Below are positions 50,279 to 59,739 of a stretch of DNA of 64,000 nucleotides, one piece after another. The notes under the pieces were generated by a model that did not search any database, had not been told where the DNA came from, and saw nothing but the letters and a program-made list of their open reading frames with translations. The DNA lies in assembly GCA_964035575.1 (NCBI GenBank), contig OZ037862.1, forward strand, positions 248,001 through 312,000, given 5' to 3'. The DNA is from Rhynchopus sp. YZ270_cl-10 (lineage: Eukaryota; Euglenozoa; Diplonemea; Diplonemida; Diplonemidae). The translations under genes and the position numbers were made by a program. Within the stretch, counting starts at the first letter, position 1, and each line of letters opens with the position of its first letter.

Positions 50279-50975
50279 TCAGATTTTCAGCCTTTTATTG
50301 TCGTTCTTCTGGATCTCTTCTCTCTTTCTCTTAATCCTGCCATGCCGCCTTGACAAGGTTTCATTGACCTCTGTCAAATCTACTGGATCAATGCCAGGGA
50401 CTTTTGCTTTGCGGGTCACCTTGGATGTGGAGACTCCATAGTAAATACAGGTTCCCTCCATGTCAGAGTACACGCTGAAATGACACGACTGTTGCTCGGG
50501 TAGCAGTACACAGAAGAAAAGAGATTGATGGAAAGAAGGGTGCACTGATACGTATGAGTACGAGGGAATGAGATAACAAAGGCCTCTGTGTGGGGAAGCT
50601 CGCGCAGGGCACCGACAATGACCCCTACGGTAAGGATCTCCTGACAACAAGAATCATCAGAGAGATGGTTCGAAACGACACCAAGTGTGCGTCGCACCCA
50701 TTCTTACCGTGTTTCTCGACAAAAAAGTGAACTTCACTGCTGTCATTGCCACGTTTATGAAATGTCCAAAAATACGTAAAAAAATATAAGTAAAAAGGGG
50801 GGGAGGGGAAATAAACAAAATAATGATCAAAATATGCCCTCTGGGGTGGTAGGTGTATGGCGGGTATCAAAAAATTGGGTTGTTTGGGTGTTTTGAGCAG
50901 AAAAACCTCAAAAAACCCCCAAAAGGATGAATCTTACCTGGAGGGTTTCCGGACGGACCCATATGGATATATGGG
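50125..50975. repeat. Inverted repeat pair enclosing a small gene
   Basis: Left arm 50125-50188 and right arm 50910-50975 are inverted copies over about 65 bp, sharing GTCCGGAAACCC, GGTAAGATTCATCC and a CCAAAA-rich inner part. Both arms are bordered outside by ATATGGATAT sequence. The three-exon gene 50279-50746 lies between them. No target duplication could be defined. Confidence 0.7.
50279..50746 (-). CDS. Small hypothetical protein, three exons
   Basis: Exons 50708-50746, 50552-50640 and 50279-50474 (introns 67 and 77 nt; donors GTAAGA and GTATCA; acceptors TTGTCAG and ATTTCAG) give 107 aa: MTAVKFTFLSRNT, then EILTVGVIVGALRELP, TEAFVISFPRTHTVYSDMEG and a basic tail RIKRKREEIQKNDNKRLKI that resembles a nuclear localisation signal. 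No family recognised. The gene sits between inverted repeats, so it may be cargo of a mobile element or an older gene flanked by two insertions. The exon model rests on phase and splice consensus only. Confidence 0.5.
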
Positions 50976-51219
50976 GAATATGGGGGAAGGGGAAGTGGAA
51001 TGGGACAGTGGCAGGTGTAGAATAAAGTACACACGAACGCGTGCGCTCACGAAAGCGCTGTACGTGGGCCACAACACATGGTCTATCAAGGCCCGCAAAA
51101 AGAAGCGGTCGGTAAATAATAAGAAACAAGGCAAAAGGTGCCTTGAACTAAAGGGCGAACGAAAAGAAAAGAAGAAGAAAAGCATTTGTGTGTGGTCCTA
51201 ATGCAGGTGTGCAAGCTTA
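50747..51219. other. Intergenic region with right inverted-repeat arm
   Basis: Right arm at 50910-50975. Otherwise unassigned A/T-rich sequence. Confidence 0.45.
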
Positions 51220-52241
51220 CTACTTGCACGACTTCCACCACCGTGTCCCCGTGCAGCTCAGCCCTGCAGCACAGCAGCTCTCCTTCCCGAGGCACCTGCT
51301 CCATTTTTGGATCGCTGCACCGCAGTTACTTGCCGGTGGTGTGGGTGCTGGGACAGGCACAGAAGGGGGTGGCACAGGCACAGGTGCAGGAGGTGTGGGA
51401 GGCGTCGGTCCTGCGCTCGCTCCGAGCACACGGCACGTCCACCCGTCTGCCCTGGAGCACGACGGCTTGCACTGTGCGAAGCAGTCGCTCTGCTCGTAGC
51501 ACGTCGCCCCCGACGCACAGCAGTGCGGCGCAGCCCTGCAGTTGCCCCACAGAGCCACCCCCGCACCACCCGAGCATCCACCCGACGGAGGTGTGGGCAC
51601 CGGCACAGTTGGTGTGGGTGGTGTGGGCACAGGCACAGTTGGTGTCGGTGGTGTGGGTGGCGTGGGCGGAGTCGGGCCCGCACCACCAATGGTCACGTCA
51701 AGCACGTTGTAGAAGCTCGCAGCAGTGTCACCCACGTCCCACACAGCAAGCACAACGTGGTACCCGAGCGTGTGGGCACCGTACAGCTGTGGCTCGTAGG
51801 GCTTGATGGCAGCTGCATCCCCCCGTCCACCACACAGAACGGCGTTGTGTCAAACGACGACGTCCCCAGCGGCGCGTTCTGGTTCCACCCCGCACGTGTG
51901 ATGTAGTACCTGTAGTCGCGTGTGCGGTGTGCTGCCGTGAAGCGCCACGTGAACACATTCGTACCACCGGAAATCGCAGTCTTTCCCCAGCGTGTCGACG
52001 TCTGATCGTTCAGCTGCCCAAAGTTTGCCCGCCCCGCAGCACCCAGCGTCCCGTCCGCAGGACCCCCCGAAGGCCACCCGTCCGGACCCTCCACGCTCTG
52101 CGGCTCGTACTGCACCTGCCCGCACCCGGAGCTCAGTCCAGACTTGCAGCCAAACCCGCGCGACGGCGGCGACTCCACGTACCCGTGTCCGGACACCGAC
52201 ACAGCAACACATGCCAGCAGCAGCATCCTGGGCGGCGCCAT
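51220..52241 (-). pseudogene. Secreted AA10 LPMO with two CBM1-like modules, single frameshift
   Basis: Paralogue of the N- and C-terminal parts of the gene at 8733-11774, lacking GH5 and GH18. The signal peptide MAPPRMLLLACVAVSVSG precedes HGYVESPPSRGFGC (N-terminal copper His) and the second His is in FTAAHRTRD. About 51762-51766 the frame shifts by one base (one G fewer than expected in the CGGGTACCAC context; the large paralogue has AGGGGTACCAC). Downstream, [14 protein letters not shown] continues, followed by a TPPTP linker, a CBM1-like module, a second linker and a second CBM1-like module ending KSCK. Apart from this site both halves look fully intact, so a sequence error, or a very young lesion, is likely. 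Start at 52241. Confidence 0.75.
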
Positions 52242-52744
52242 TGTATTTGTATGCACAAAGCCTGCAACCTTTTTATCTAAGTATGGAACGGTTCTTTTAT
52301 TTGTTTGTGTAGATGAATCACCTGCAGGTTTGTTGTGTTGGTAAGTCCGCAGTCACCTAGGATGAACTCCCTCTCGCTACTTCAACGGTGCTGTGGACTG
52401 TGTAAGCATACAGTGGGAAGGACGGTGAGCCTCACGTGGGCTCATGACATAACTTTGCAAAGGAGATAAAAACGACTGAGTGGAGGCGGGTACTTTTTTT
52501 CTAGAAAGAGATGAAACGGGCCTCACGGACACATGGCATCCTCTTTCGATGTAGGTGAAGTTGAGAGATAAAGGGGGAAAATAGTCTACAACATGGGTGA
52601 TAACACACTGGGAGTTTCGAGCTGTTGACACAGCCCTTACGTGTGTATTTTTTTTTTCTTAAACGGAGATGGCTTTTGTGGAGGTACATGGGTCGGGAAA
52701 GAAATGTGTACAAATACAAAAAAGACAAGAAGAAGATGAAACCT

Positions 52745-52783
52745 CGTCAGATGAGTGCGCCTCTTGTGCACACACATCTTTGC
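52745..52783 (-). ncRNA. Hairpin element, type D
   Basis: AGATG (52749-52753) pairs with CATCT (52775-52779) and an inner GTGC pairs with GCAC, around the CCTCTT core. Compare 59190. Confidence 0.4.
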
Positions 52784-52920
52784 CACATCGTTGAAACAAG
52801 GAACACGCTGGGGTTCGAAGTTTGGCTGTCTCTTCGTGGCTGGGTAAAAAAGGCGAAGCTGTTGGTGCAGACACACACCTCAAACTGGCGATGCAACAAT
52901 AAAAAACCAATAGAACAGCT

Positions 52921-52957
52921 GTGAGATGAAGCCAAGCCTCTCATGCTTAGACACCTT
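52921..52957 (-). ncRNA. Hairpin element, type A
   Basis: AAGC (52934-52937) pairs with GCTT (52945-52948), loop CTCTCAT, followed by AGACACCTT. Confidence 0.4.
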
Positions 52958-53040
52958 CACTACATATAATCTGACTGTAGGCAACTCTCACATAAATGCC
53001 AAATATCCAGCAAAAAATAATTATTAAAATTTGAACGCTC

Positions 53041-56000
53041 TCAGTACTCTGAAGTACTCGGGTAGCCCCTCTGGGAGCCTGGGGACGAATAGCTTTGTGG
53101 AGGCACCGTAGTGGACCCGTAGCTCCCTACTGGGGCAGGTGGCTGTGACTTCATGGATCCCTTGGCAGGTGCTGCCTTGTAGCTTTGTTGTGCCGGGCCC
53201 AGGCCTGAGCCGTATGGAGAGGTACCTGCCTGTGCGTCCTGGTGCATGTACCCCACGTTGTCTGTGCGGCTCCACTCCCACCCCGCGCTCCGTGAGTACC
53301 GTGGTCCGCTCTTCACGCCGTAGTGCTGCCAAATTTGTGCATTCGTTTGCGCGTTGGGGACGTATTGGGTCTTGGTGTGGCGGGGGATCTCGGCGGTGTG
53401 TGTTCTGTAAAGAGGGGAGGTAAAGAAAATCTTGATGCAATGAGGCAAAAAGCTCGTTGATCAAAAATATGAGGAAGACACATACCCCTGATGGTTGCAG
53501 CGCGGTACCATCGCCTCGAGGCGCGCAACAAGCCGCATGCGCTCCTGTGTGAGCTGTGCCATATGCTTGGGTGCGCCCCCTGCTGCCAGGTCGTCGTCGA
53601 TGTCCTTCACGCGCTCTGCTAGGGCATGCTCCTCCACTGCGGCAGGGTGCTCTCTCTGTTGATGTGGTGATGTGGTTTGATGCCTAGCGTGGGAAATTCT
53701 TGCGCAGAATATGGCCCTTCGTGGTGATGTGGTGTTTTGAGCCTCAACCGAACCCAGGCGGGAGCAGACACTACAGGCCTTTTGCTAACTTTGGGATTTT
53801 CCCCCTGAATGGCATGATGGTCAAAAAAAAATAATTTCCTGGAAAAAAAGTACATTCCGAGCTTTCCCACCTGGTGAAAGCGGTCGTCGCGCGCTTCGCG
53901 CGCGCCTCCCTGCCAGCCACAGGGTGGAGAGGCGAAGGGTCAGCTTTGCAAGATAGGGGGGCCTATGCACCGGCTATTCCTTCATTTGGCTCGGAAAATT
54001 TGGCGCCTTTCGGCAAAAAAACCCAAAAATAGATGAAACTACTGGTGTGTTCCGGGGTATCGAAAAATACAAATTTTCATTTCAATTCACAACTCTTCAC
54101 AACTCTTCACAACTCTTCACAACTATTCACAACTCTTCACAAATTTTCACAAAAAACGTGTATGTGAAGAGTTGTGAAGAGTTGTGAAGAGTTGTGAAGA
54201 GTTGTGAAGAGTTGTGAAGAGTTGTGAAGAGTTGTGAAGAGTTGTGAAGAGTTGTGAAGAGTTGTGAAGAGTTGTGAAGTGGCGAAGTCTGGGTGGTGCC
54301 TGGGCACCCAGGTACCCAGGTAGGTACAGGACACCTTTTGGAGGACGTTGGTTGGCAACACAGGAGGTTCTATGTGCAAAAAGTGCCTAAAATGGTGCGG
54401 CTGACGGGACGATTTGGACCCTTTTGGGCCATTCTTGGGCCATGTGTTTTTAGGTGTGTTTTTTTTTCAACTTTTTGACTTGGATTGCATTTTTGGGATC
54501 CCCGTGCAGTGGTCATACTTGGACCGCCCGAAAAAAATTTCGGGCGAATTCGGGCGGATTTTTCGGGCGCGGGTCCCGAGCGCCCGAAATATATTTCGGG
54601 CGTTTTAAAGGGAATTTAAAGGGAATTTATACGTAATTCGGGCGAATTCGGGCGCACAATCGGTGCACTGGAGTATCTTATGTGTGCTGGGAAGCATGCC
54701 ACCAGTGTAAAAATCTTACGCTTTATTTGAAAGATTGGCACAAAATTTGCTCAAAGAAAAAAAAATTGAGCAAAAAGTCCTAGTAGAACCCAACTTATAT
54801 GAGTACAGCTCTGTTAGCAGCCACGTATAAAACCGATTTCCCTAACAATTGACACTAAAATACTACTAAAAACGTAAAAAGGCGATTTTTCACGTTTTTG
54901 GGCATCTCCTGAGCAACTACAGTCCCGAAACACCCCGAGAATGGGTCAGAACCACCCTGTGACCCGAAAATTCACAAAAATTCACCCTGAAATACGAAAA
55001 AATGGTGAAACCCCGGTTCATAGTGTGTTTTGGGTGGGAATAAGCAAATGATAGTCAGAAAACCCGTGATTTGGTGGTGATTCCCAAAGTGCACTCAGGT
55101 GTACAAAAGTTTTAGTACAGTAGTCCTGTCGGGTGGTGTACCATTTTTTTCCCCAGAGCAACTTAGGTGTAATTGTGGTTAATTGTGTGTACGTGTGTTT
55201 GATAACTAGTGGGGGTAATTCTTGCTCAGAATATGGCCCCAACGTGTACGTGTGTGTACTTGTGCTGAAAGTGTGCTGAAATTGTGCCTAATATAGGCAT
55301 AGTTCAGGTGAGTATGGTGCTAGTTGTGCCCAGCTGTGTTTTGAGTAAAACGGTACAAAAAACAGGGAAAAAAGTGGTAGTGCCACTGGTACAAAACTTT
55401 TCTAGCGAAGCCACAGTACGCAACATTTCGGGTAGAGCTGTGGGCTACCGCTCGTAATTTTTAGCTGCGTCGCAGGCTCACGGTACGCTACTTTCTTGAG
55501 AGTTGCGAACATGTTGAAAAAAAAAAAGGCAACAAACGAACACGCCGCGGACTTCCGTCGTCCTCCTCCGCACAGGGGGTGGGGTGGTACGGCCAGCTTG
55601 ACCCAGGCTAGCTAGCCCTCTGCACAGCACACTTTACCTGACCAGTCCTGCAAAAAACCCTGGAAAAAAACACCCCCCTTTTTTTCCCTCCAATTCACAA
55701 CTCTTCACAACTGTTCACAACTCTTCACAAATCTTCACAACATCTGTGTTTTTTTCATCCAAATTTTCATTTCAATTCACAACTCTTCACAACTATTCAC
55801 AACTCTTCACAACTCTTCACAACTCTTCACAATTCTTCACAATTCTTCACAAAAAAATGGCCAAAAATTATGTTGTGAAAATTTGTGAAAACTTGTGAAA
55901 ACTTGTGAAGATTGGTGAAGATTGGTGAAAATTTGTATTTTCCGATACCCCGGAACACACCAACTACCCTATATACCTCACCAAAAATCACTTTCCGCCG

Positions 56001-58032
56001 GGTTTCAGGCACTTTTGAGCCTTTTTTCTTCAAATTTTTTTTTGAAAAAAATCTGCAAAAAAACTGAAAATGGCAAAGGCAAATCCAGTGTAAAATGACA
56101 ATTTTCAACAAAATGTGCGTTTAAATGTGCCAACGGGCAGCATTTTGTTTAAATTTTTGCTCATTTGAGTCCACAGAGTCCCAAAAAATGCATTGCCGGG
56201 GTCGTAGGTCAAAAAAGACTTAGTAATTTTTATTTAAAATCAAAAGGAGCCTAAATTACCGGTTTTGGCTCCCCTATGCAAGATAACAAAAAAACGGAAT
56301 ATAATCCTTTATTAACGGCGCTTGGTCTTGCGCCTTACGTACACTAACCGTACAAAATCAATACATCTTCCAGAAGCAGGGGCTGTTGCAACGGTTGGGT
56401 CACTTTGAACTAAAAATGGTCAAATTTTTGCAGCTTGGGTCAAGTTTCATTTCTGGCTGCAAAATGCAAGGGAATCCCCTTAGACATTGTAAAATGACAC
56501 CGTAGGCAGGAAGAAAATGGCGTACAGCGCGAGCGAAGCGAGCGGAAATTTTTTTGAGGTATACCTCCGCGAGCGCAGCGAGCAGAAAAATTTTAAGGTG
56601 CCATCATGCCATCATGCCATCATGCCATCATGCCATCATGCCATCATGCCATCATGCCATCATGCCATCATGCCATCATGCCATCATGCCATCATGCCAT
56701 CATGCCATCATGCCATCATGCCATCATGCCATCATGCCATCATGCCATCATGCCATCTGGGGGGAAATCCCCAGGTGATGGATAGCGAAAGCCTTGCCCC
56801 ACCACCCCGTGGCATGATGGTGGCATGATGGAAAAAAAAATAAAAAACGCCCAAAAACGTGGCATGATGGCATGATGGTTAGCAAAAGGCCTGCAGACAC
56901 TAAATTGAAAATAATAAAAACCCCATTCACATACATGTTGGTACGTACGTAAAACGCGCAAAAATAATAAAAAAACGCGCAAAATAATCAAAAAATGTTT
57001 TTAATAAAAAACGTCACAAAAACGTAACAAAAACGCGCAAAAAAACGTACTAAAACGTACCAAAAACACAGAGCAAAAATATTATTTTTGCTGTAATGTT
57101 GTATTAAAAAGTGATTATTTTGATTATTTTTGAAAAACGTAGTACGTTTTTGTGTTTTTTGTACGTTTTTTGCGCGTTTTTTGCGCGTTTTACGTACGTA
57201 CCAACATGTATGCATTCACCATCCAGTTTACTCATAAAAAAACTCTTTTGTTTTTTTCGTACAATCAACCCACCTATTCAAAACAAAGAAAACTTGAAAA
57301 ATGCCTCACACATCAAGGGTAAGACTAAAAAAAGTTGAAGCTGCGAACACCTCACCGCACACCACATGGACACACACAAAGACTTTCTCATACCACCCTA
57401 TTCCCTGGGGCCATCGCTGCCGCCTGCAGAGACGGATTTGCCGAGAGTGGCGACACATTCTTCGGCATCATTTGCTGCCGCGCTTCTTTCATGCTGTCGA
57501 AGTGCGAGGTGGGACGTGCTCCTCCTCCACCACCCCCTCCTCCTCCTCCTCCCCCCACCACAGGAACCACACCCCCCTGAGGACTCTGCGGAAGAGGCTG
57601 TGGCGCACCAGGTGAGAGTCTGTCCGGCCGAGGAATGGAATGCGGACTGCCGCTCGCCTCACGCCCATCCGGCTGCGTCTGCACCTGGTTCTGCTCATCA
57701 AGGAAACGCGGGTCAAACTGCAGCAACCGCGTGGACCCATCATGTTTATGCAGCATGACCTCGAGCATGCCCGTCTCCGGGTTGTACTGTTCGATGTCGG
57801 TGACCTTTGTGCGCTCGTAGACTAATGACCCTGCGGAGCCTTCTCTCTTGCCGGAAGGGGGTGACTGCGGCTGTGGGAGTGGAAGAGGGCTGCCCGATGC
57901 TTGTGTATTCGCATGCGGCTGGTTCGAAGGGTGCGAAGGATGTGAAGGGAACGAAGGGTGTGAAGTAGGCATCGATGAGAAACAGTCCGCACCCTGGATC
58001 GACTCAGGGGGGAGGCTTTGCACCTTAGGCAT
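53041..58032 (-). CDS. Hypothetical Pro/Gln/Ser-rich protein, three exons with one giant intron
   Basis: Exon 1 57394-58032 (213 codons), exon 2 53486-53655, exon 3 53041-53404; introns of 3738 and 81 nt (donors GTATGA, GTATGT). The joins are in phase and give 390 aa. The N-terminus is low in complexity (SHPSFPSHPSHPSNQP) and is followed by a small ordered part (VYERTKVTDIEQYNPETGML...LLQFDPRFLDE), a poly-Gly run, a helical segment (VEEHALAERVKDIDDDLA, MRLVARLEAMVPRC) and a Tyr/Ser/Gly/Pro-rich tail (YGSTTVPPQSYSSPGSQ). No family recognised. The link between exon 1 and exon 2 is inferred from splice signals, phase and the lack of any other start for exon 2. If wrong, there are two truncated genes. 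Confidence 0.55.
54043..55962. mobile_element. 1.9-kb inverted-repeat element, 5-bp target duplication
   Basis: Ends are inverted copies starting TGGTGTGTTCCGGGG, flanked by ACTAC (54038-54042 and 55963-55967). Subterminal arrays of TTCACAACTC units face each other (54085-54150 and 55690-55860), with a long GAGTTGTGAA array at 54168-54280. The interior has CGGGCGAATT repeats and a copy of the GCGAAGCCAC dispersed repeat (55395-55520). No transposase frame. The 5-bp duplication and TG...CA ends match the element at 47247. Confidence 0.85.
56601..56757. repeat. 8-bp minisatellite, about 19 units
   Basis: Unit CCATCATG, perfect over 157 bp. Inverted single units (GGCATGATGG) follow at 56812-56878, bracketing 100 bp. 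Confidence 0.95.
56930..57212. mobile_element. 283-bp MITE, 6-bp target duplication
   Basis: Inverted ends starting CATACATGTTGGTACGTACG, flanked by CATTCA (56924-56929 and 57213-57218). The inside is built of AAAACGCGCAAAA and ACGTAC repeats. No coding capacity; superfamily not assigned. Confidence 0.8.
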
Positions 58033-58874
58033 GGTGGCGGGGGTGGGGAATGGTGGTGGGGGAAAGGGGGGGAGAGAAAAGAGGGCGGGTGTCTTTGTGT
58101 GTCACCTTTCTGTCTGGAAGTAGGGTTTTTTAAAAATACAGAACTACCGGCGTATATTACCCCTTATGACGGTACTATTTGAGGCCGCATTTTCAGCCCC
58201 GCCAAAAAGCGGCTGTATCAAGAAGCAGGAGATGGATTAAAAGACACACCAGGGTGGATCCGTAAAACATATGCTTCCATGTGCGCATGATAAAAAAAGA
58301 TAAGACGCTTTTTGCCCCAATGAAGGAACCTACTCACAATTCATTTCGTGGTGTTACTGATATGCCCGCCACCTGCTTCCTCTCATTGGTCAGATGAACG
58401 GTGTTTGAGGGTGTGATGTTATGTCATGCATCGGGTATACTCAAAATTGTAGGATTCTATGCTGGGGGAGGGTGGACATTGGGAAATATGCGAGGAGGGT
58501 TCGTTCTTGTTGGGTATCCCCGCAGGAAAGGGGGAATCTAAAAATTATGGGGGTTAGGGGGTTGGGGATGTAGTCAGAAATAGACCACAACCCAATCTCC
58601 AAGAAAGCCTGTCAAAAGAAGAGATGGAGGACGTATGGCCAGTTAAAAAGGGGGAGGAGGAGGAGGGGGGGAGGCTCGCTCGAAATGCTGTGCGCGGATA
58701 AAAAGAAGACGGAAGCAGTTTTATTTCGGCGAAAAGCGTTTTTAGACCAAAGATGGAAAACAAAAAAGTGTCCTCCTTTAAAAAAATGGCCCAAAACAGT
58801 AAAATTAATTACTTTGCGATAAAGGGTGAAAGAGTTTCATTAGAAAACGCAATTAAATAGCGCTGAAAAAAAAA

Positions 58875-58913
58875 AGTTTATGAGGTGAGCCTAAGCCGTT
58901 TTTAGTCACCTTG
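58875..58913 (-). ncRNA. Hairpin element, type A
   Basis: CTAA (58891-58894) pairs with TTAG (58902-58905), loop GCCGTTT, followed by TCACCTT; GTTTATGAGGTGAGC lead. A T10 run follows on the minus strand. Confidence 0.35.
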
Positions 58914-59189
58914 AAAAAAATTAAAAAGAAGAAAAATGGGGGAAACAAAGAGCACCTGAAGGTGTGGCACATCACCCATCACACACCACTGGGGTATTTT
59001 TTTAAATAAAACTGCAAAGCTAGTATTTTTGTAGTTTTCTTCTTAAATCTCTGTGGGGAAGGTGGAATCAGGTGTCTTTGTGGGGGAAAATATTGTCTGT
59101 CCTGCTCTGTTCTTGGGAGCAGTCTCCCCTTACGTACGATGTACGTAGCAATGAGGTGATGGACATGCATGTTGCAAAAGAAAAAAACT

Positions 59190-59230
59190 TTTCAGATGAA
59201 ATGTGCTTCTCGTGCACACACACATCTGAT
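59190..59230 (-). ncRNA. Hairpin element, type D
   Basis: CAGATG (59193-59198) pairs with CATCTG (59223-59228), inner GTGC/GCAC, loop TTCTC. A T7 run follows on the minus strand. Confidence 0.45.
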
Positions 59231-59473
59231 CAAATCTCAGGGGGAAAAGAAGGGAAAAAAGTTGGTGACAATCGTAAGCCTCGACTACTTAATCACTACG
59301 TCACAACTTTATTTTTTGGGGGAGGTAAAATAAAAATGGGGAGGTGAAACAATGTCACCTCTGAAAGAGAAACGCTTTTTTTTTTTTTTTTTTTTTTTGT
59401 CGACAATCACCTGCTAGTGCAGGATCTGTACTCAATGTCGCCCGAAGGCTATGGTACTTAAAAGTACTTAAAA

Positions 59474-59545
59474 TATTTTTTTTTTGATAAATTGTTGGAG
59501 TAATGTATGTTGCCTCGGTTATGTTGCCACTGTTGTGCAATCTCT
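59474..59545 (-). repeat. Short dispersed repeat with A tail (SINE-like), copy 3
   Basis: Slightly diverged copy of 41703-41774, again with an A run at its minus-strand 3' end. Confidence 0.55.
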
Positions 59546-59739
59546 ATTTTCTTTTTTCGAAAATAGCCCACAAAGCAGCCACTACTGCCCTAAAGTGGGT
59601 TCATCTATGCCACCTTACGGCACTGTACAGGAATCGGTCAGGTACATACACACCATGAAGTCTTTTTTCAAAGCATACGAAGAGGCTGGGGTACCCCTTT
59701 TCAGGCTGAAGTGTTGCTAGATGGGTTCTCCTTTTTCAC

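Larger units (their letters stand above)
52242..53040. other. Intergenic region with hairpin cluster
   Basis: Contains a type D hairpin (52745), a B-like stretch (52850-52895) and a type A hairpin (52921). No gene supported. Confidence 0.5.
53656..57393 (-). other. 3.7-kb intron filled with repeats
   Basis: Every other intron I can define in the window is 43-210 nt. This one holds a 1920-bp inverted-repeat element, an 8-bp satellite and a 283-bp MITE, and smaller repeats such as AATTCTTG-GCAGAATATGGCC at 53695 and 55215. About 2.2 kb is accounted for by two bounded insertions. Confidence 0.6.
58033..59739. other. Intergenic region with hairpins and SINE-like copy
   Basis: A pyrimidine-rich leader precedes the ATG at 58032. 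Elements at 58875 (A), 59190 (D), 59265-59300 (A-like) and 59474-59545 (SINE-like). A plus-strand open stretch at about 59560-59717 (GTVQESVRYIHTMKSFFKAY) looks protein-like but has no start or partner exon. Confidence 0.5.

Noticed and set aside
54085-54290. CRISPR-like regular repeats (TTCACAACTC)
   Set aside because: Units are contiguous without spacers, in a eukaryotic context and inside an inverted-repeat element.
56517-56828. Open frame with CHHAIMPS repeats
   Set aside because: Encoded by the 8-bp minisatellite.
58554-58763. Short minus-strand frame next to purine-rich sequence
   Set aside because: Composition reflects a GGGGAGGAGG tract; no start context or homology.
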